A stretch of 21,632 nt of DNA. It comes from JAZGAE01 sp036475545 (GTDB taxonomy: Bacteria; Pseudomonadota; Alphaproteobacteria; DATDPM01). The position numbers and the translations under genes were made by a program. Under the pieces are notes generated by a model. That model had not been told where the DNA came from. It saw nothing but the letters and a program-made list of their open reading frames with translations, and ran no database searches. This document shows positions 1-7,145 of the stretch, piece by piece. Numbering within the stretch: the stretch's first letter is position 1; each line of letters begins with the position of its first letter. The DNA lies in the NCBI GenBank assembly GCA_036475545.1, contig JAZGAE010000059.1:1-21632 (forward strand). The letters are read 5' to 3'.

Positions 1-147
1 CAAGGGGGCACGCGATCCCCGGGGCCGGGCCTTGCCGCTCTGGTTTGGGCCCGACCGAGGCGAAGGGCGCGCAGGCGTTAAAAAGCGTCAAAGACTGATT
101 GGCGCTGCACGCAAGCGGCTAGGCCCGCTCTCCGCGGAAAGAACGCA

Positions 148-387
148 TTAAAACTGCCTTTTCGCGAAGGCTCGTCCCGAGCCAGATTTCAGATACCGCT
201 CGAAACGGAAGGCTTTACGTCGATCGGCAAATGCGATGTAGATTGCCAGTTTCCAAGGCTCGTATTTGGCCGTATGACTGGACTTTCCGGAGTTGTGTTC
301 TTTCAGACGCTGATCGAGATCGGCGGTAAGGCCTACGTAGAACCGTCCCGGACTGGGTTCGCTTGCGAGAATATAAACGTAATACAT
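148..387 (-). CDS. Small single-domain GIY-YIG family protein
   Basis: A complete 79-residue protein that is essentially one GIY-YIG nuclease domain, the fold also found at the UvrC N-terminus and in homing endonucleases. The YVY at residues 3-5 and YVG at 17-19 correspond to the GIY and YIG signatures. Arg27, His31 and Glu63 (in FERYLKSGSGRAF, 62-74) sit where the catalytic Arg, His and metal-binding Glu are expected. The length matches the stand-alone family often labelled UPF0213 or 'GIY-YIG nuclease family protein'. The ATG is preceded by GGCGGA, a plausible ribosome binding site. It lies downstream of tRNA-Ser on the same strand, with two palindromic elements between. Its biological substrate is unknown. 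All key residues are present, so it looks intact rather than decayed. Confidence 0.88.
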   Translation of the reverse strand: MYYVYILASEPSPGRFYVGLTADLDQRLKEHNSGKSSHTAKYEPWKLAIYIAFADRRKAFRFERYLKSGSGRAFAKRQF

Positions 388-395
388 TTGGGTCC

Positions 396-415
396 GCCTT
401 CGCTGACGCTACGGC
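396..415. repeat. Palindromic element copy, related to 471-495
   Basis: The 20 bases read gccttcgctgacgctacggc. With one gap they resemble the reverse complement of the hairpin at 473-493: both share GC(C/G)TTCGC(C/T)GA at one end and CTACG at the other. The two copies are inverted relative to each other and about 57 bases apart, directly upstream of the GIY-YIG start. Dispersed palindromes of this TTCG/CGAA type are common in alphaproteobacterial intergenic DNA. Membership of such a family here is an inference from sequence style alone. Confidence 0.45.
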
Positions 416-470
416 GTGACATCCGCCTCCATTCGAACTCCGAGGATTCATCCCGCCGAAGCCCTCGCCT

Positions 471-495
471 CTGGCGTAGCCTTCGGCGAAGCCAG
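471..495. repeat. Perfect-ended inverted repeat (CTGGC...GCCAG hairpin)
   Basis: CTGGC at 471-475 pairs with GCCAG at 491-495, and the interior contains a second inverted repeat, CTTCG-G-CGAAG (481-491). The result is a short REP-like hairpin between tRNA-Ser and the GIY-YIG gene. There is no following T-run on the minus strand, so it does not look like a standard intrinsic terminator, although it could still help end or stabilise the tRNA transcript. Confidence 0.6.
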
Positions 496-524
496 GTCGG
501 CGGAGCCGGGTTGGCGGAGGCGGA

Positions 525-613
525 TGGCGGAGGGGGTGGGATTCGAACCCACGGTACGCAAAGCGTACAACGGTTTTCGAGACCGCCCCGTTCGACCACT
601 CCGGCACCCCTCC
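525..613 (-). tRNA. tRNA-Ser(CGA), CCA encoded
   Basis: On the minus strand the sequence folds as a class II tRNA. The acceptor stem is GGAGGGG (613-607) paired with CCCCTCC (535-529), followed by discriminator G and an encoded CCA (527-525). The T arm is GTGGG/CCCAC around TTCGAAT. The anticodon stem-loop is GCGGT-CTCGAAA-ACCGT with anticodon CGA, reading UCG. A long variable arm (about TGTACGC/GCGTACC) is typical of serine tRNAs. Without CCA the gene is 528-613. UCG is a favoured serine codon in DNA this GC-rich. Confidence 0.96.
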
Positions 614-645
614 GCGGGCGGGCCCTCGCGCGGTCCCTGCGCGCC

Positions 646-673
646 TGTATCGGCCTGGAACGTAGCGCAGCAA
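646..673 (-). promoter_or_regulatory. Possible promoter of tRNA-Ser
   Basis: On the minus strand TTGCTG (673-668) is followed after 16 bases by GATACA (651-646), placing a start about 25 bases upstream of the mature tRNA end. Both boxes are only partial matches to the sigma70 consensus, and the call rests mainly on position. Confidence 0.3.
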
Positions 674-713
674 CATGGCCCCCGCAAGCGCCCGCGCCCG
701 CGCCCGGCGAGCC

Positions 714-741
714 TTGACACCCGGTATCGCGCGGCTATAGT
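714..741 (+). promoter_or_regulatory. Sigma70-like promoter for rplU-rpmA
   Basis: A perfect TTGACA -35 box (714-719) is followed after 16 bases by TATAGT (736-741), five of six matches to the -10 consensus. Transcription would start near 748, giving an untranslated leader of about 85 bases before rplU. The leader contains a small CCGA-TTTG-TCGG stem-loop at 808-819 just before the start codon. I cannot tell whether it regulates translation. Confidence 0.72.
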
Positions 742-831
742 GCCGCGTCCCCAGCGGCCGCCCATGGCCCAACCAGGCGGCGTGCGGGCGCATGGTCCGC
801 CCGGCAGCCGATTTGTCGGATCCGCAGAATC

Positions 832-1467
832 ATGTTCGCAGTCATCAAGACCGGCGGCAAGCAGTACAAGGTCGCGCCAGGCGACGTCATCCGCGTCGAG
901 AAACTGGCGGGCGACGTGGGCCGGCCGGTGGCGCTGGATCAGGTGCTCATGATCGGGGACGGCAAAGGTATCGCCGTGGGCACGCCGGTCATCGAGGGCG
1001 CCAGCGTCTCGGCCGAGGTCCTCGACCAGACCCGCGGGGAAAAGATCATCGTCTTCAAGAAGAAGCGGCGCAAGGGCTACCGCCGCACCCAGGGCCACCG
1101 CCAGGACTTGACGGTGCTGCGGATCACGGATATCCACCCCACCGGGGCCGGCAAGAAGGCCCCGGCGAAGCCGGAACCCGCGGAGACGCCGGCGGTCGAG
1201 GCCAAGGCCCCGGTTCTCAAGCCGGCGGAAGAGAAGGCCGAGGAAACGGCCGCAAAGGAAGCCAAGCCGGCGGCGAAGAAGGAAGCCAAGCCCGCGGCCA
1301 AGAAGCCGGCGCCGAAGAAGCAAGCCAAGCCGGCGCCGAAGAAGGCGGCGGCGAAGAAGGAGGCCAAGCCGGCGGCGAAGAAGACGGCGGCCAAGCCGGG
1401 GCCGAAGAAGACGACCGCGGCGAAGAAAGCGGCCAAGGCCGGCAAGCCGCGCAAGGAGAAGTCGTAA
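832..1467 (+). CDS. rplU: 50S ribosomal protein L21 with a long Lys/Ala/Pro tail
   Basis: Residues 1-104 form a normal L21 core (MFAVIKTGGKQYKV start, FKKKRRKGYRRTQGHRQ RNA-binding stretch at 75-91, ending RITDIHP), which binds 23S rRNA in the large subunit. L21 is usually about 100 residues. Here about 107 more follow, made largely of KPAAKK-type repeats resembling histone H1 tails. C-terminally extended L21 proteins are known in some alphaproteobacteria. The stop overlaps the rpmA start by one base (TAATG), indicating translational coupling. The ATG at 832 starts exactly at the conserved L21 N-terminus. The upstream Shine-Dalgarno sequence is weak (GGA about 11 bases away). Confidence 0.96.
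   Translation: MFAVIKTGGKQYKVAPGDVIRVEKLAGDVGRPVALDQVLMIGDGKGIAVGTPVIEGASVSAEVLDQTRGEKIIVFKKKRRKGYRRTQGHRQDLTVLRITDIHPTGAGKKAPAKPEPAETPAVEAKAPVLKPAEEKAEETAAKEAKPAAKKEAKPAAKKPAPKKQAKPAPKKAAAKKEAKPAAKKTAAKPGPKKTTAAKKAAKAGKPRKEKS
1260..1425 (+). repeat. Degenerate repeats encoding the KPAAKK tail of L21
   Basis: The DNA alternates variants of gccaagccggcggcgaagaag, coding for recurring AKPAAKKEAKPAAKKPAPKK-like units from residue 143 to about 198. Unit lengths vary between roughly 18 and 33 bases and synonymous codons differ, so this looks like an old, diverged low-complexity expansion rather than a recent array. It creates long artefactual open frames on the opposite strand. Confidence 0.7.
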
Positions 1468-1724
1468 TGGCACACAAGAAAGCGGGCGGCTCCTCGCGCA
1501 ACGGGCGCGACTCCATCGGACGCCGCCTCGGCGTCAAGAAGTTCGGGGGCGAGATCGCCCTTCCCGGCAACATCCTGGTGCGCCAGCGCGGCACCAAGTT
1601 CCACCCCGGCGAGAACGTCGGCATCGGCAAGGACCACACGCTCTTCGCGCTGGTCGACGGCAAGGTGGTCTTCCGCCGCAAGGCGGGCGGGCGCACCTAC
1701 GTCGCGGTCGTGCCGGTCACCTGA
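1467..1724 (+). CDS. rpmA: 50S ribosomal protein L27
   Basis: An 85-residue protein with the standard L27 sequence: MAHKKAGGSSRNGRDS at the N-terminus, which reaches towards the peptidyl transferase centre, then RLGVKKFGG and a conserved middle with RQRGTKFHPG and GIGKDHTLFAL. There is no N-terminal extension of the kind cleaved by Prp in Firmicutes. An AAGGAG Shine-Dalgarno site (1453-1458) lies within the end of rplU, eight bases from the ATG, which overlaps the rplU stop by one base. rplU and rpmA form a short operon ended by the terminator at 1770-1797. Confidence 0.98.
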   Translation: MAHKKAGGSSRNGRDSIGRRLGVKKFGGEIALPGNILVRQRGTKFHPGENVGIGKDHTLFALVDGKVVFRRKAGGRTYVAVVPVT

Positions 1725-1769
1725 GGCGCGGCCTGGACCGCGCGCCGCTCGCGGGATCGGAGGGCGAAG

Positions 1770-1797
1770 AAGGGGAACGGACCGCCGTTCCCCTTTT
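1770..1797 (+). terminator. Intrinsic terminator after rpmA
   Basis: AAGGGGAACGG (1770-1780) pairs perfectly with CCGTTCCCCTT (1785-1795) around a four-base ACCG loop. The stem is 11 bp and runs into TTTT (1794-1797). It lies 45 bases after the rpmA stop and separates rplU-rpmA from obgE. Confidence 0.88.
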
Positions 1798-1992
1798 CGA
1801 TGCCGTGGAACAGGGGGGATGGACGCCGCGCCTCGGGCGCGGCCGCGCGGCTCCGCCGCTATTTCTTCGCATTGGCGAACGCGTTGGCGTCGCCGGGCCC
1901 GCCCTGTTCGCAATCCAACCGGGGCTTGCACACCGCCTTGGAGGCCGGCGCGCCATGCCCTTTTCGCCGCCTTTTGATGTAAAGTCCGGGCC

Positions 1993-3033
1993 ATGAAGTT
2001 TCTGGACCAGGCCAAGGTTTACGTTCGGAGCGGCGACGGCGGCAACGGGTGCGTCAGCTTCCGGCGCGAGAAGTTCATCGAGTTCGGAGGCCCGGACGGC
2101 GGCGACGGCGGGCGCGGGGGCGACGTGGTCGCCGAGACGGTGGCCGCCCTCAACACCCTCATCGACTTCCGCTACCAGCAGCACTTCCGCGCCAAGCGCG
2201 GCGGCCACGGCTCGGGCCGCAATCGCACCGGGGCGAAGGGCGACGACCTCGTGATCCGAGTGCCCGTGGGCACCCAGGTGCTGGAGGAGGACAACGAGAC
2301 CCCGGTCGCCGACATGGTGAGCCCCCGCCAACGGGTGGTGCTGGCCCGCGGCGGGCGCGGCGGCTATGGCAACACGCACTACAAGTCCGCCACCGACCGG
2401 GCGCCGCGGCGGGCCGATCCCGGCGGGGCGGGCGAGGAGCGCTGGCTGTGGCTGCGCCTCAAGCTCATCGCCGATGCCGGGCTGGTGGGCCTTCCCAATG
2501 CCGGCAAGTCGACGTTGCTCGCCGCCACCTCGCGGGCGCGCCCCAAGATCGCCGACTATCCCTTCACCACCGTGAGACCGCACCTCGGCGTGGTGTACAC
2601 GGACGGCGACGAGTTCGTGCTCGCCGACATCCCCGGCCTCATCGAAGACGCGCACCTGGGGACCGGGCTCGGCGACCGCTTCCTCGGCCACATCGAGCGC
2701 TGCACCGTGCTGCTCCACCTGGTGGACGGAACGGCGGACGACGTGGCGGCGGCCTACCGCACCATCCGCCGCGAGATCGAACGCTACGGCCACGGGCTCA
2801 TCGACAAGCCCGAGGTGGTCGCGCTCAACAAGTGCGACCTGCTTTCGGACGACGAGGTCGAGGCGCGGTGCGAGGCTCTGGCCCGCGCCGCGGGGGGCCA
2901 GGCATTCGCCATTTCCGCCGCGGTCGGCACCGGCGTGGACGAGGTGTTGCGGGCGCTCTTGAGCGGCGTGCGCGAGCACCGCGCGGCCGGGGCCCGCAAG
3001 GCCGCGCCGGCGCAACGGGCCTGGACGCCATGA
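1993..3033 (+). CDS. obgE: GTPase Obg/CgtA, 50S assembly
   Basis: A 346-residue Obg family GTPase that binds 50S precursors and is linked to the stringent response. The glycine-rich Obg fold occupies about 1-158 (GDGGNG 14-19, FGGPDGGDGGRGGDV 31-45, GGRGGYGN 120-127). The G domain follows, with G1 GLPNAGKS 166-173, the switch I stretch YPFTTVRP 189-196, G3 DIPG 212-215, G4 NKCD 279-282 and G5 SAA 308-310. Its length fits alphaproteobacterial Obg without a large C-terminal extension. The ATG lies 195 bases after the rpmA terminator, so it probably has its own promoter, although I find no convincing -35/-10 pair. It overlaps proB by four bases (ATGA). Confidence 0.97.
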   Translation: MKFLDQAKVYVRSGDGGNGCVSFRREKFIEFGGPDGGDGGRGGDVVAETVAALNTLIDFRYQQHFRAKRGGHGSGRNRTGAKGDDLVIRVPVGTQVLEEDNETPVADMVSPRQRVVLARGGRGGYGNTHYKSATDRAPRRADPGGAGEERWLWLRLKLIADAGLVGLPNAGKSTLLAATSRARPKIADYPFTTVRPHLGVVYTDGDEFVLADIPGLIEDAHLGTGLGDRFLGHIERCTVLLHLVDGTADDVAAAYRTIRREIERYGHGLIDKPEVVALNKCDLLSDDEVEARCEALARAAGGQAFAISAAVGTGVDEVLRALLSGVREHRAAGARKAAPAQRAWTP

Positions 3034-4175
3034 CGGCGTCCCCCAAGGACGAGATCGCCGGCAGCAAGCGCCTGGCCGATGCCCGGCGCATGGTGGTCAA
3101 GATCGGCTCCATCCTGCTGGTGGACGAGGACGCCGGCACCATCCGCCACGACTGGCTCGACGCGCTGGCCGACGACGTGGCCGCGGCCCACGCCAAAGGG
3201 CAAGAGGTGATCATCGTCTCTTCCGGGGCGATCGCGGTGGGCCGCCATCACCTCAAGCTCGCTGCCCGGAACCCGAGGCTGGAGGAGAGCCAGGCGGCAG
3301 CCGCCACCGGCCAGGCCCGCCTGGTCCATGCCTGGCAGGAATCATTGGCCCGCCACGGCATCACCGTGGCCCAGGTCTTGCTCACGATCGACGACACCGA
3401 GGAGCGCCGCCAGCACCTTAACGCCCGCCAAACGCTGGAGACGCTTCTGCGCCTCGGGGTGGTGCCGGTGATCAACGAGAACGACACGGTGGCGACGGAG
3501 GAGATCCGGTTCGGCGACAACGACCGTCTCGCCGCCCGGGTGGCCCAGATGGTGAGCGCCGACAGCCTCGTGCTGCTCTCGGACATCGACGGTCTGTATA
3601 CCGCCGACCCCCGGGTCGACCCGGAGGCGACGTTGGTTCCCGAGGTGCGCGAGATCACCCCCGAGATCGAGGCCATGGCGGGCCAGGCCGGGCCCGGCCG
3701 CGGCACCGGGGGCATGGTCACCAAGCTCGGGGCGGCCCGCATCGCGCTCAACGCCGGCTGCCGCATGGTGCTCGCCTTCGGCCGGCCCCTTCACGCGCTC
3801 TCCGCCATCGACGAGACCGGCGGCGGCACCTGGTTCCTGCCGGCTTCCACGCCGCGCACGGCGCGCAAGCGCTGGATCGCGAGCACCATCAATCCGGCCG
3901 GCAGCGTCATCGTCGACGCCGGTGCGGAGACGGCGCTGAAGCATGGCAGAAGCCTGCTGCCGGCGGGCGTCACGGCGGTCGACGGCACCTTCAAGCGGGG
4001 CGACACGGTGGTCGTGAGGAACGCGGACGGGCGCGAGCTGGGGCGCGGGCTGATCGCCTATTCTTCGCAAGACGCGCGCCGCATCATGGGCCACAAAAGC
4101 CGTGAAATAGAGCGGCTTCTGGGATACCGTGGCCGCGAGGAAATGATCCCCCGGGACGACCTCGCGTTGAGCTGA
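3030..4175 (+). CDS. proB: Glutamate 5-kinase (proline synthesis, step 1)
   Basis: A 381-residue protein that phosphorylates glutamate to gamma-glutamyl phosphate. The amino acid kinase domain runs from about 19 to 262 (VVKIGSILL 22-30, SSGAIAVG 64-71, NENDTV 149-154, FGDNDRLAARVA 161-172, LLSDIDGLYTADPR 182-195, GTGGMVTKL 225-233). A C-terminal PUA domain at about 280-372 is typical of full-length ProB. The start overlaps the obgE stop as ATGA. A later ATG at residue 21 would begin directly at the kinase motif but has less positional support. proA follows after 29 bases, making a complete proBA pair. Confidence 0.97.
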   Translation: MTASPKDEIAGSKRLADARRMVVKIGSILLVDEDAGTIRHDWLDALADDVAAAHAKGQEVIIVSSGAIAVGRHHLKLAARNPRLEESQAAAATGQARLVHAWQESLARHGITVAQVLLTIDDTEERRQHLNARQTLETLLRLGVVPVINENDTVATEEIRFGDNDRLAARVAQMVSADSLVLLSDIDGLYTADPRVDPEATLVPEVREITPEIEAMAGQAGPGRGTGGMVTKLGAARIALNAGCRMVLAFGRPLHALSAIDETGGGTWFLPASTPRTARKRWIASTINPAGSVIVDAGAETALKHGRSLLPAGVTAVDGTFKRGDTVVVRNADGRELGRGLIAYSSQDARRIMGHKSREIERLLGYRGREEMIPRDDLALS

Positions 4176-4204
4176 TCCCGGACACCGGCCCGAGGCAAGC
4201 TGAC

Positions 4205-5488
4205 ATGGGTGCCGTACAACCCCTTACGGCCGACGAGATCCACGAGCAGATGTTGCGGCTGGGCGAGGCCGCCCGCGCCGCGGCGGAAAAGCTCGCGGTG
4301 GCGCCGAGCGAGGCGAAGGACCGGGCGCTGAGAGAGGCCGCGGCCGCCCTCCGCGGGGACGCAGGCGCGATCCTGGAGGCCAACGCCGCGGACATGGCGG
4401 ACGCGAGCGAGCGGGGCCTCGCCGCCGCCATGACGGATCGCCTCATGCTCGACGAGGCCCGCGTCGAGGCCATGGCCAAGGGTCTCGAGGACGTGGCGGC
4501 GCTGCCGGACCCGGTGGGCACCGTACTCGCCGAGTGGGACCGGCCCAACGGCTTGCACATCGCCCGCGTGCGGGTGCCTTTGGGCGTCATCGGCATCATC
4601 TACGAATCGCGGCCCAACGTGACGGCCGACGCCGGGGGGCTGTGCCTCAAGTCAGGCAATGCCGCGATCCTGCGCGGCGGATCGGAGAGCTTCCGGTCTT
4701 CGGGCGCGATCATGGAGTGCCTGAGGGCCGGCCTCGGCGCCGCGGACCTGCCGGAGGCCTGCGTCCAGCTCGTCCCCACCCGCGACCGCGCCGCGGTGGG
4801 AGAGATGCTGAGGATGTCGGACTACATCGACGTCATCGTGCCCAGGGGCGGCCGCTCGCTCATCGAGCGGGTGTCGGCGGAGAGCCGGATTCCGGTGCTC
4901 GCGCATCTCGAGGGGATCTGCCACGTGTTCGTGGCCGAGGACGCGAACCTGGAGATGGCGCGCCGCATCGTGCTCAACGCCAAGATGCGGCGGCCCGGAA
5001 TCTGCGGCGCGGCGGAGACGCTCCTGGTGGACCGGCGCGTGGCCGAGACCCATCTGCCGCCCATCATCGATGACCTCGTCGCCGCCGGCTGCGAGGTGAG
5101 GGGCGACGCCGCCACCCGGGCGCTGGACGAACGGGTGGTGCCGGCGACGGACGCGGACTGGGTCACCGAGTACCTGGACGCCATCATATCGGTCCGGGTC
5201 GTGGACGACGTCGAGGCGGCGATCGCCCATGTCAACCACTATGGCTCGCACCACACCGACTCGATCGTGACCGACAGCGAGGCGGAGGCGGAGCGGTTCT
5301 TGCGCCATGTCGACAGCGGCATAGTGATGCACAACGCGTCGACCCAGTTCGCCGACGGCGGCGAGTTCGGCATGGGGGCCGAGATTGGCATTTCGACCGG
5401 CAAGCTGCACGCCCGCGGCCCGGTCGGGGCCGAGCAGCTCACCATCTACAAGTACGTCGTCCGCGGGACGGGCCAGGTTCGCCCCTGA
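4205..5488 (+). CDS. proA: Gamma-glutamyl phosphate reductase (proline synthesis, step 2)
   Basis: A 427-residue aldehyde dehydrogenase superfamily enzyme that reduces the unstable ProB product, using NADPH, to glutamate semialdehyde. Family signatures are IIYESRPNVT (131-140), KSGNAAILRGG (149-159), HLEGICHVFV (234-243) and NAKMRRPGICGAAETL (258-273). Cys267 is the expected catalytic cysteine. The C-terminal part includes SGIVMHNASTQFADGGEFG and ends in EQLTIYKYVVRG. The length is standard. GAGG lies about ten bases before the ATG. The pyrroline-5-carboxylate reductase gene (proC) is not in the window. Confidence 0.98.
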   Translation: MGAVQPLTADEIHEQMLRLGEAARAAAEKLAVAPSEAKDRALREAAAALRGDAGAILEANAADMADASERGLAAAMTDRLMLDEARVEAMAKGLEDVAALPDPVGTVLAEWDRPNGLHIARVRVPLGVIGIIYESRPNVTADAGGLCLKSGNAAILRGGSESFRSSGAIMECLRAGLGAADLPEACVQLVPTRDRAAVGEMLRMSDYIDVIVPRGGRSLIERVSAESRIPVLAHLEGICHVFVAEDANLEMARRIVLNAKMRRPGICGAAETLLVDRRVAETHLPPIIDDLVAAGCEVRGDAATRALDERVVPATDADWVTEYLDAIISVRVVDDVEAAIAHVNHYGSHHTDSIVTDSEAEAERFLRHVDSGIVMHNASTQFADGGEFGMGAEIGISTGKLHARGPVGAEQLTIYKYVVRGTGQVRP

Positions 5489-5538
5489 CCTCCCCCGGGC
5501 AAGGCCGGCGATGCGCCCATGGCCGCGCGCGGCCGCGG

Positions 5539-6105
5539 GTGGGGCTGTTGGGGGGCTCCTTCAATCCCGCCCATGAGGGCCACCGTCACATCAGCCTGCT
5601 GGCCCTTCGGAAACTCGGGCTCCATGAGCTGTGGTGGCTCGTCTCCCCCCGGAATCCGTTGAAGCCGGCGGCCGGCCTGGCCCCCTTCGAGGAAAGGCTG
5701 GCCGGCGCCCGCGCCGTCGCCGACCACCCCGCGATCCGCGTCACGGACCTCGAGCGCCGGTTCGGCACCCTCTACACCGTGGACACCCTCGAGCGGCTGC
5801 GCGCCTGCTTTCCGGACGTGCGGTTCGTGTGGATCATGGGCGCCGACAACCTCGCCCAGTTCCCCCTCTGGGAGCGGTGGACCGCCATCTTCGAGGCCGT
5901 GCCCATTGCGATCTTCGACCGCCCCTCCTATTCTTTAAGGGCGCTCGCCGGCAAGGCGGCGCGGCGCTATTGCCGCTATCGCCTGCCTCCGCGCCTGGCG
6001 AAGGAGCTCGCGGGCCAGCCGGCGCCGGCCTGGATCTTCTTCCACGACCGGCTGAGCCCTGCGTCCGCGACGCGGATCCGGGCCCAGGGCAAGCGAACGT
6101 GGTGA
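5539..6105 (+). CDS. nadD: Nicotinate-nucleotide adenylyltransferase (start uncertain)
   Basis: An 188-residue protein that adenylates nicotinate mononucleotide in NAD synthesis. The nucleotidyltransferase signature GGSFNPAHEGH occupies residues 5-15, with WWLVSPRNPLK at 32-42, GADNLAQFPLWERW at 101-114 and the C-terminal SATRIR motif (ISSTxIR in many homologues) at 176-181. The given start is GTG 5539, the only ATG/GTG/TTG in this frame after the proA stop. It lies at the first beta strand and has no visible Shine-Dalgarno site. An ATG at 5511 with AAGG (5501-5504) six bases before it is in another frame; a one-base error in the G-rich run near 5537-5556 would join it to this gene. The function is certain; the N-terminus is not. 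Confidence 0.9.
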   Translation: MGLLGGSFNPAHEGHRHISLLALRKLGLHELWWLVSPRNPLKPAAGLAPFEERLAGARAVADHPAIRVTDLERRFGTLYTVDTLERLRACFPDVRFVWIMGADNLAQFPLWERWTAIFEAVPIAIFDRPSYSLRALAGKAARRYCRYRLPPRLAKELAGQPAPAWIFFHDRLSPASATRIRAQGKRTW

Positions 6106-6157
6106 CGCCGAGAGCGGCGTGCCCGGGCGGGTGGCAGACACGGCAACCGGGACCAAA

Positions 6158-6583
6158 ATGACTGAAGACGACAGTACCGCGATACCAGGTCACACCGGGA
6201 CAAGACGCAAGGTCTCCCCTCCAATCCCCACAAAGCTGCTCGAGATCGTCAAAGGGTCGCTCGTTGACGACAAGGCCCGGGAGGTGGTCGTCATCGAGCT
6301 GGCCGGAAAGACAAGCTTCGCCGATTACATGGTCATCGCGTCCGGCACCTCGATCCGGCAGATGGCGGCCATGGCCGAGCACCTGCGCGAGCGGCTGAAG
6401 ACCCGGGGGCTCAAGACGGTCCCCATCGAGGGGCTCGAACAGTGCGACTGGGTCCTGGTCGACGCGGGCGACGTCATCGTCCATCTTTTCCGCCCCGAGG
6501 TCCGCGTCTTCTACAATCTCGAGAAAATGTGGGGAACCAGCATCCCCGCGTCCGGCTCCGCCGCGGGGCGGCTCGTCAGCTAG
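6158..6583 (+). CDS. rsfS: Ribosomal silencing factor RsfS
   Basis: A 141-residue RsfS (Iojap/DUF143) protein, which binds L14 on the 50S subunit and blocks subunit joining in starved cells. Conserved stretches are KTSFADYMVIASGTS (51-65), RQMAAMAEHL (67-76) and the run from IEGLEQCDWVLVD (90-102) to DVIVHLFRPEVRVFYNLE (105-122). About 20 variable residues precede the domain. The ATG at 6158 is chosen because it gives a family-like length. In-frame GTGs at 6119 and 6131 are possible earlier starts, and no candidate has a strong Shine-Dalgarno site. The nadD-rsfS-rlmH order is common in bacteria and groups ribosome-related functions. Confidence 0.94.
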   Translation: MTEDDSTAIPGHTGTRRKVSPPIPTKLLEIVKGSLVDDKAREVVVIELAGKTSFADYMVIASGTSIRQMAAMAEHLRERLKTRGLKTVPIEGLEQCDWVLVDAGDVIVHLFRPEVRVFYNLEKMWGTSIPASGSAAGRLVS

Positions 6584-6609
6584 GCTGACGGGGCGCCAAG
6601 CCGCGACCG

Positions 6610-7077
6610 GTGATCGGCGTGCGGGTTCTGGTGGCGGCCATCGGCAAGGCGAAGACGGACCCGGCCGGCGCGGTGTTCGACCATTACGCGGCGCGGCTCG
6701 CCTTTCCGCTCAAGGTGCGTGAGGTGACCCTGCGCCGCCCCGTTCCTCCCGACCGGCTCAAGGCGCGCGAAGGCGAGTTGCTGCTTGCCGCCGTGCCCGA
6801 GGGCGCCGTCAAGGTGGCTCTCGACGAGCGCGGCGTCGCGCTCTCGAGCGAGGCGTTCGCGCGCCAGATGGCGGCCTGGAGGGACCGCGGGGTAAAGGAT
6901 GTCGCCTTCCTCATCGGCGGCGCCGAGGGCCTCGACGCGGCGGTGCGGGAGACGGCCGACCTGGTGCTCTCGCTGGGTCCCATGACGTGGCCCCACATCC
7001 TGGTGCGCGCGCTCCTCGCCGAGCAACTCTACCGCGCGCAGACGATTCTCGCCGGCCATCCGTACCACCGGGCCTAG
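6610..7077 (+). CDS. rlmH: 23S rRNA (pseudouridine1915-N3)-methyltransferase RlmH
   Basis: A 155-residue SPOUT-class methyltransferase that modifies pseudouridine 1915 in helix 69 of 23S rRNA, using S-adenosylmethionine. The trefoil-knot cofactor site is seen in FLIGGAEGLD (100-109) and LSLGPMTWPH (120-129). The C-terminus is the invariant-style LLAEQLYRAQTILAGHPYHR (135-154). Two GTG starts are possible. The one at 6610 gives MIGVRVLVAAIG. The one at 6619 gives MRVLVAAIG, closer to the usual family N-terminus. Neither has a clear Shine-Dalgarno site. It lies 26 bases after rsfS and ends 68 bases before gpmI. Confidence 0.96.
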   Translation: MIGVRVLVAAIGKAKTDPAGAVFDHYAARLAFPLKVREVTLRRPVPPDRLKAREGELLLAAVPEGAVKVALDERGVALSSEAFARQMAAWRDRGVKDVAFLIGGAEGLDAAVRETADLVLSLGPMTWPHILVRALLAEQLYRAQTILAGHPYHRA

Positions 7078-7090
7078 GGAAGAGGGCCGG

Positions 7091-7135
7091 ATTTTTACCT
7101 TATGCTTACGGTTCGTTTGCCATATATAGTTAAGG
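7091..7135 (+). promoter_or_regulatory. AT-rich patch with possible -10 element before gpmI
   Basis: The 68-base gap between rlmH and gpmI contains an unusually AT-rich run with overlapping TATATA (7123-7128) and TATAGT (7125-7130), both good -10 candidates. I see no matching TTGACA-like -35 at 16-18 bases. Its composition stands out from the surrounding GC-rich coding DNA and suggests an internal promoter for gpmI and the envelope genes downstream. Confidence 0.35.
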
Positions 7136-7145
7136 TCTTGGGGCA

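Noticed and set aside
1..151. Open reading to the window edge on the plus strand: one frame to a stop at 149-151, another to a stop at 96-98, possible C-terminal ends of an upstream gene.
   Set aside because: Both peptides are Arg/Gly-rich without a recognisable family, and there are too few codons to tell real coding from GC-rich chance openness.
431..548. ATTCGAAC occurs both at 431-438 and in the tRNA-Ser T arm (541-548), and TGGCGGAGG is repeated at 512-520 and 525-533, which might suggest an integration scar (att site) at the tRNA 3' end.
   Set aside because: Eight- and nine-base matches are too short, there is no integrase gene nearby, and the neighbouring genes look native.
448..1473. 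Long minus-strand frame rich in Leu/Arg opposite rplU.
   Set aside because: It is the reverse reading of the L21 lysine-alanine repeats and also crosses tRNA-Ser and the rplU promoter, so it is an artefact of low-complexity GC-rich DNA.
2049..3029. Upstream extension of the proB frame through obgE, giving a 708-residue open frame that could look like a fusion.
   Set aside because: The extension is an Arg-rich shadow frame of obgE; proB homology begins only after the ATG at 3030.
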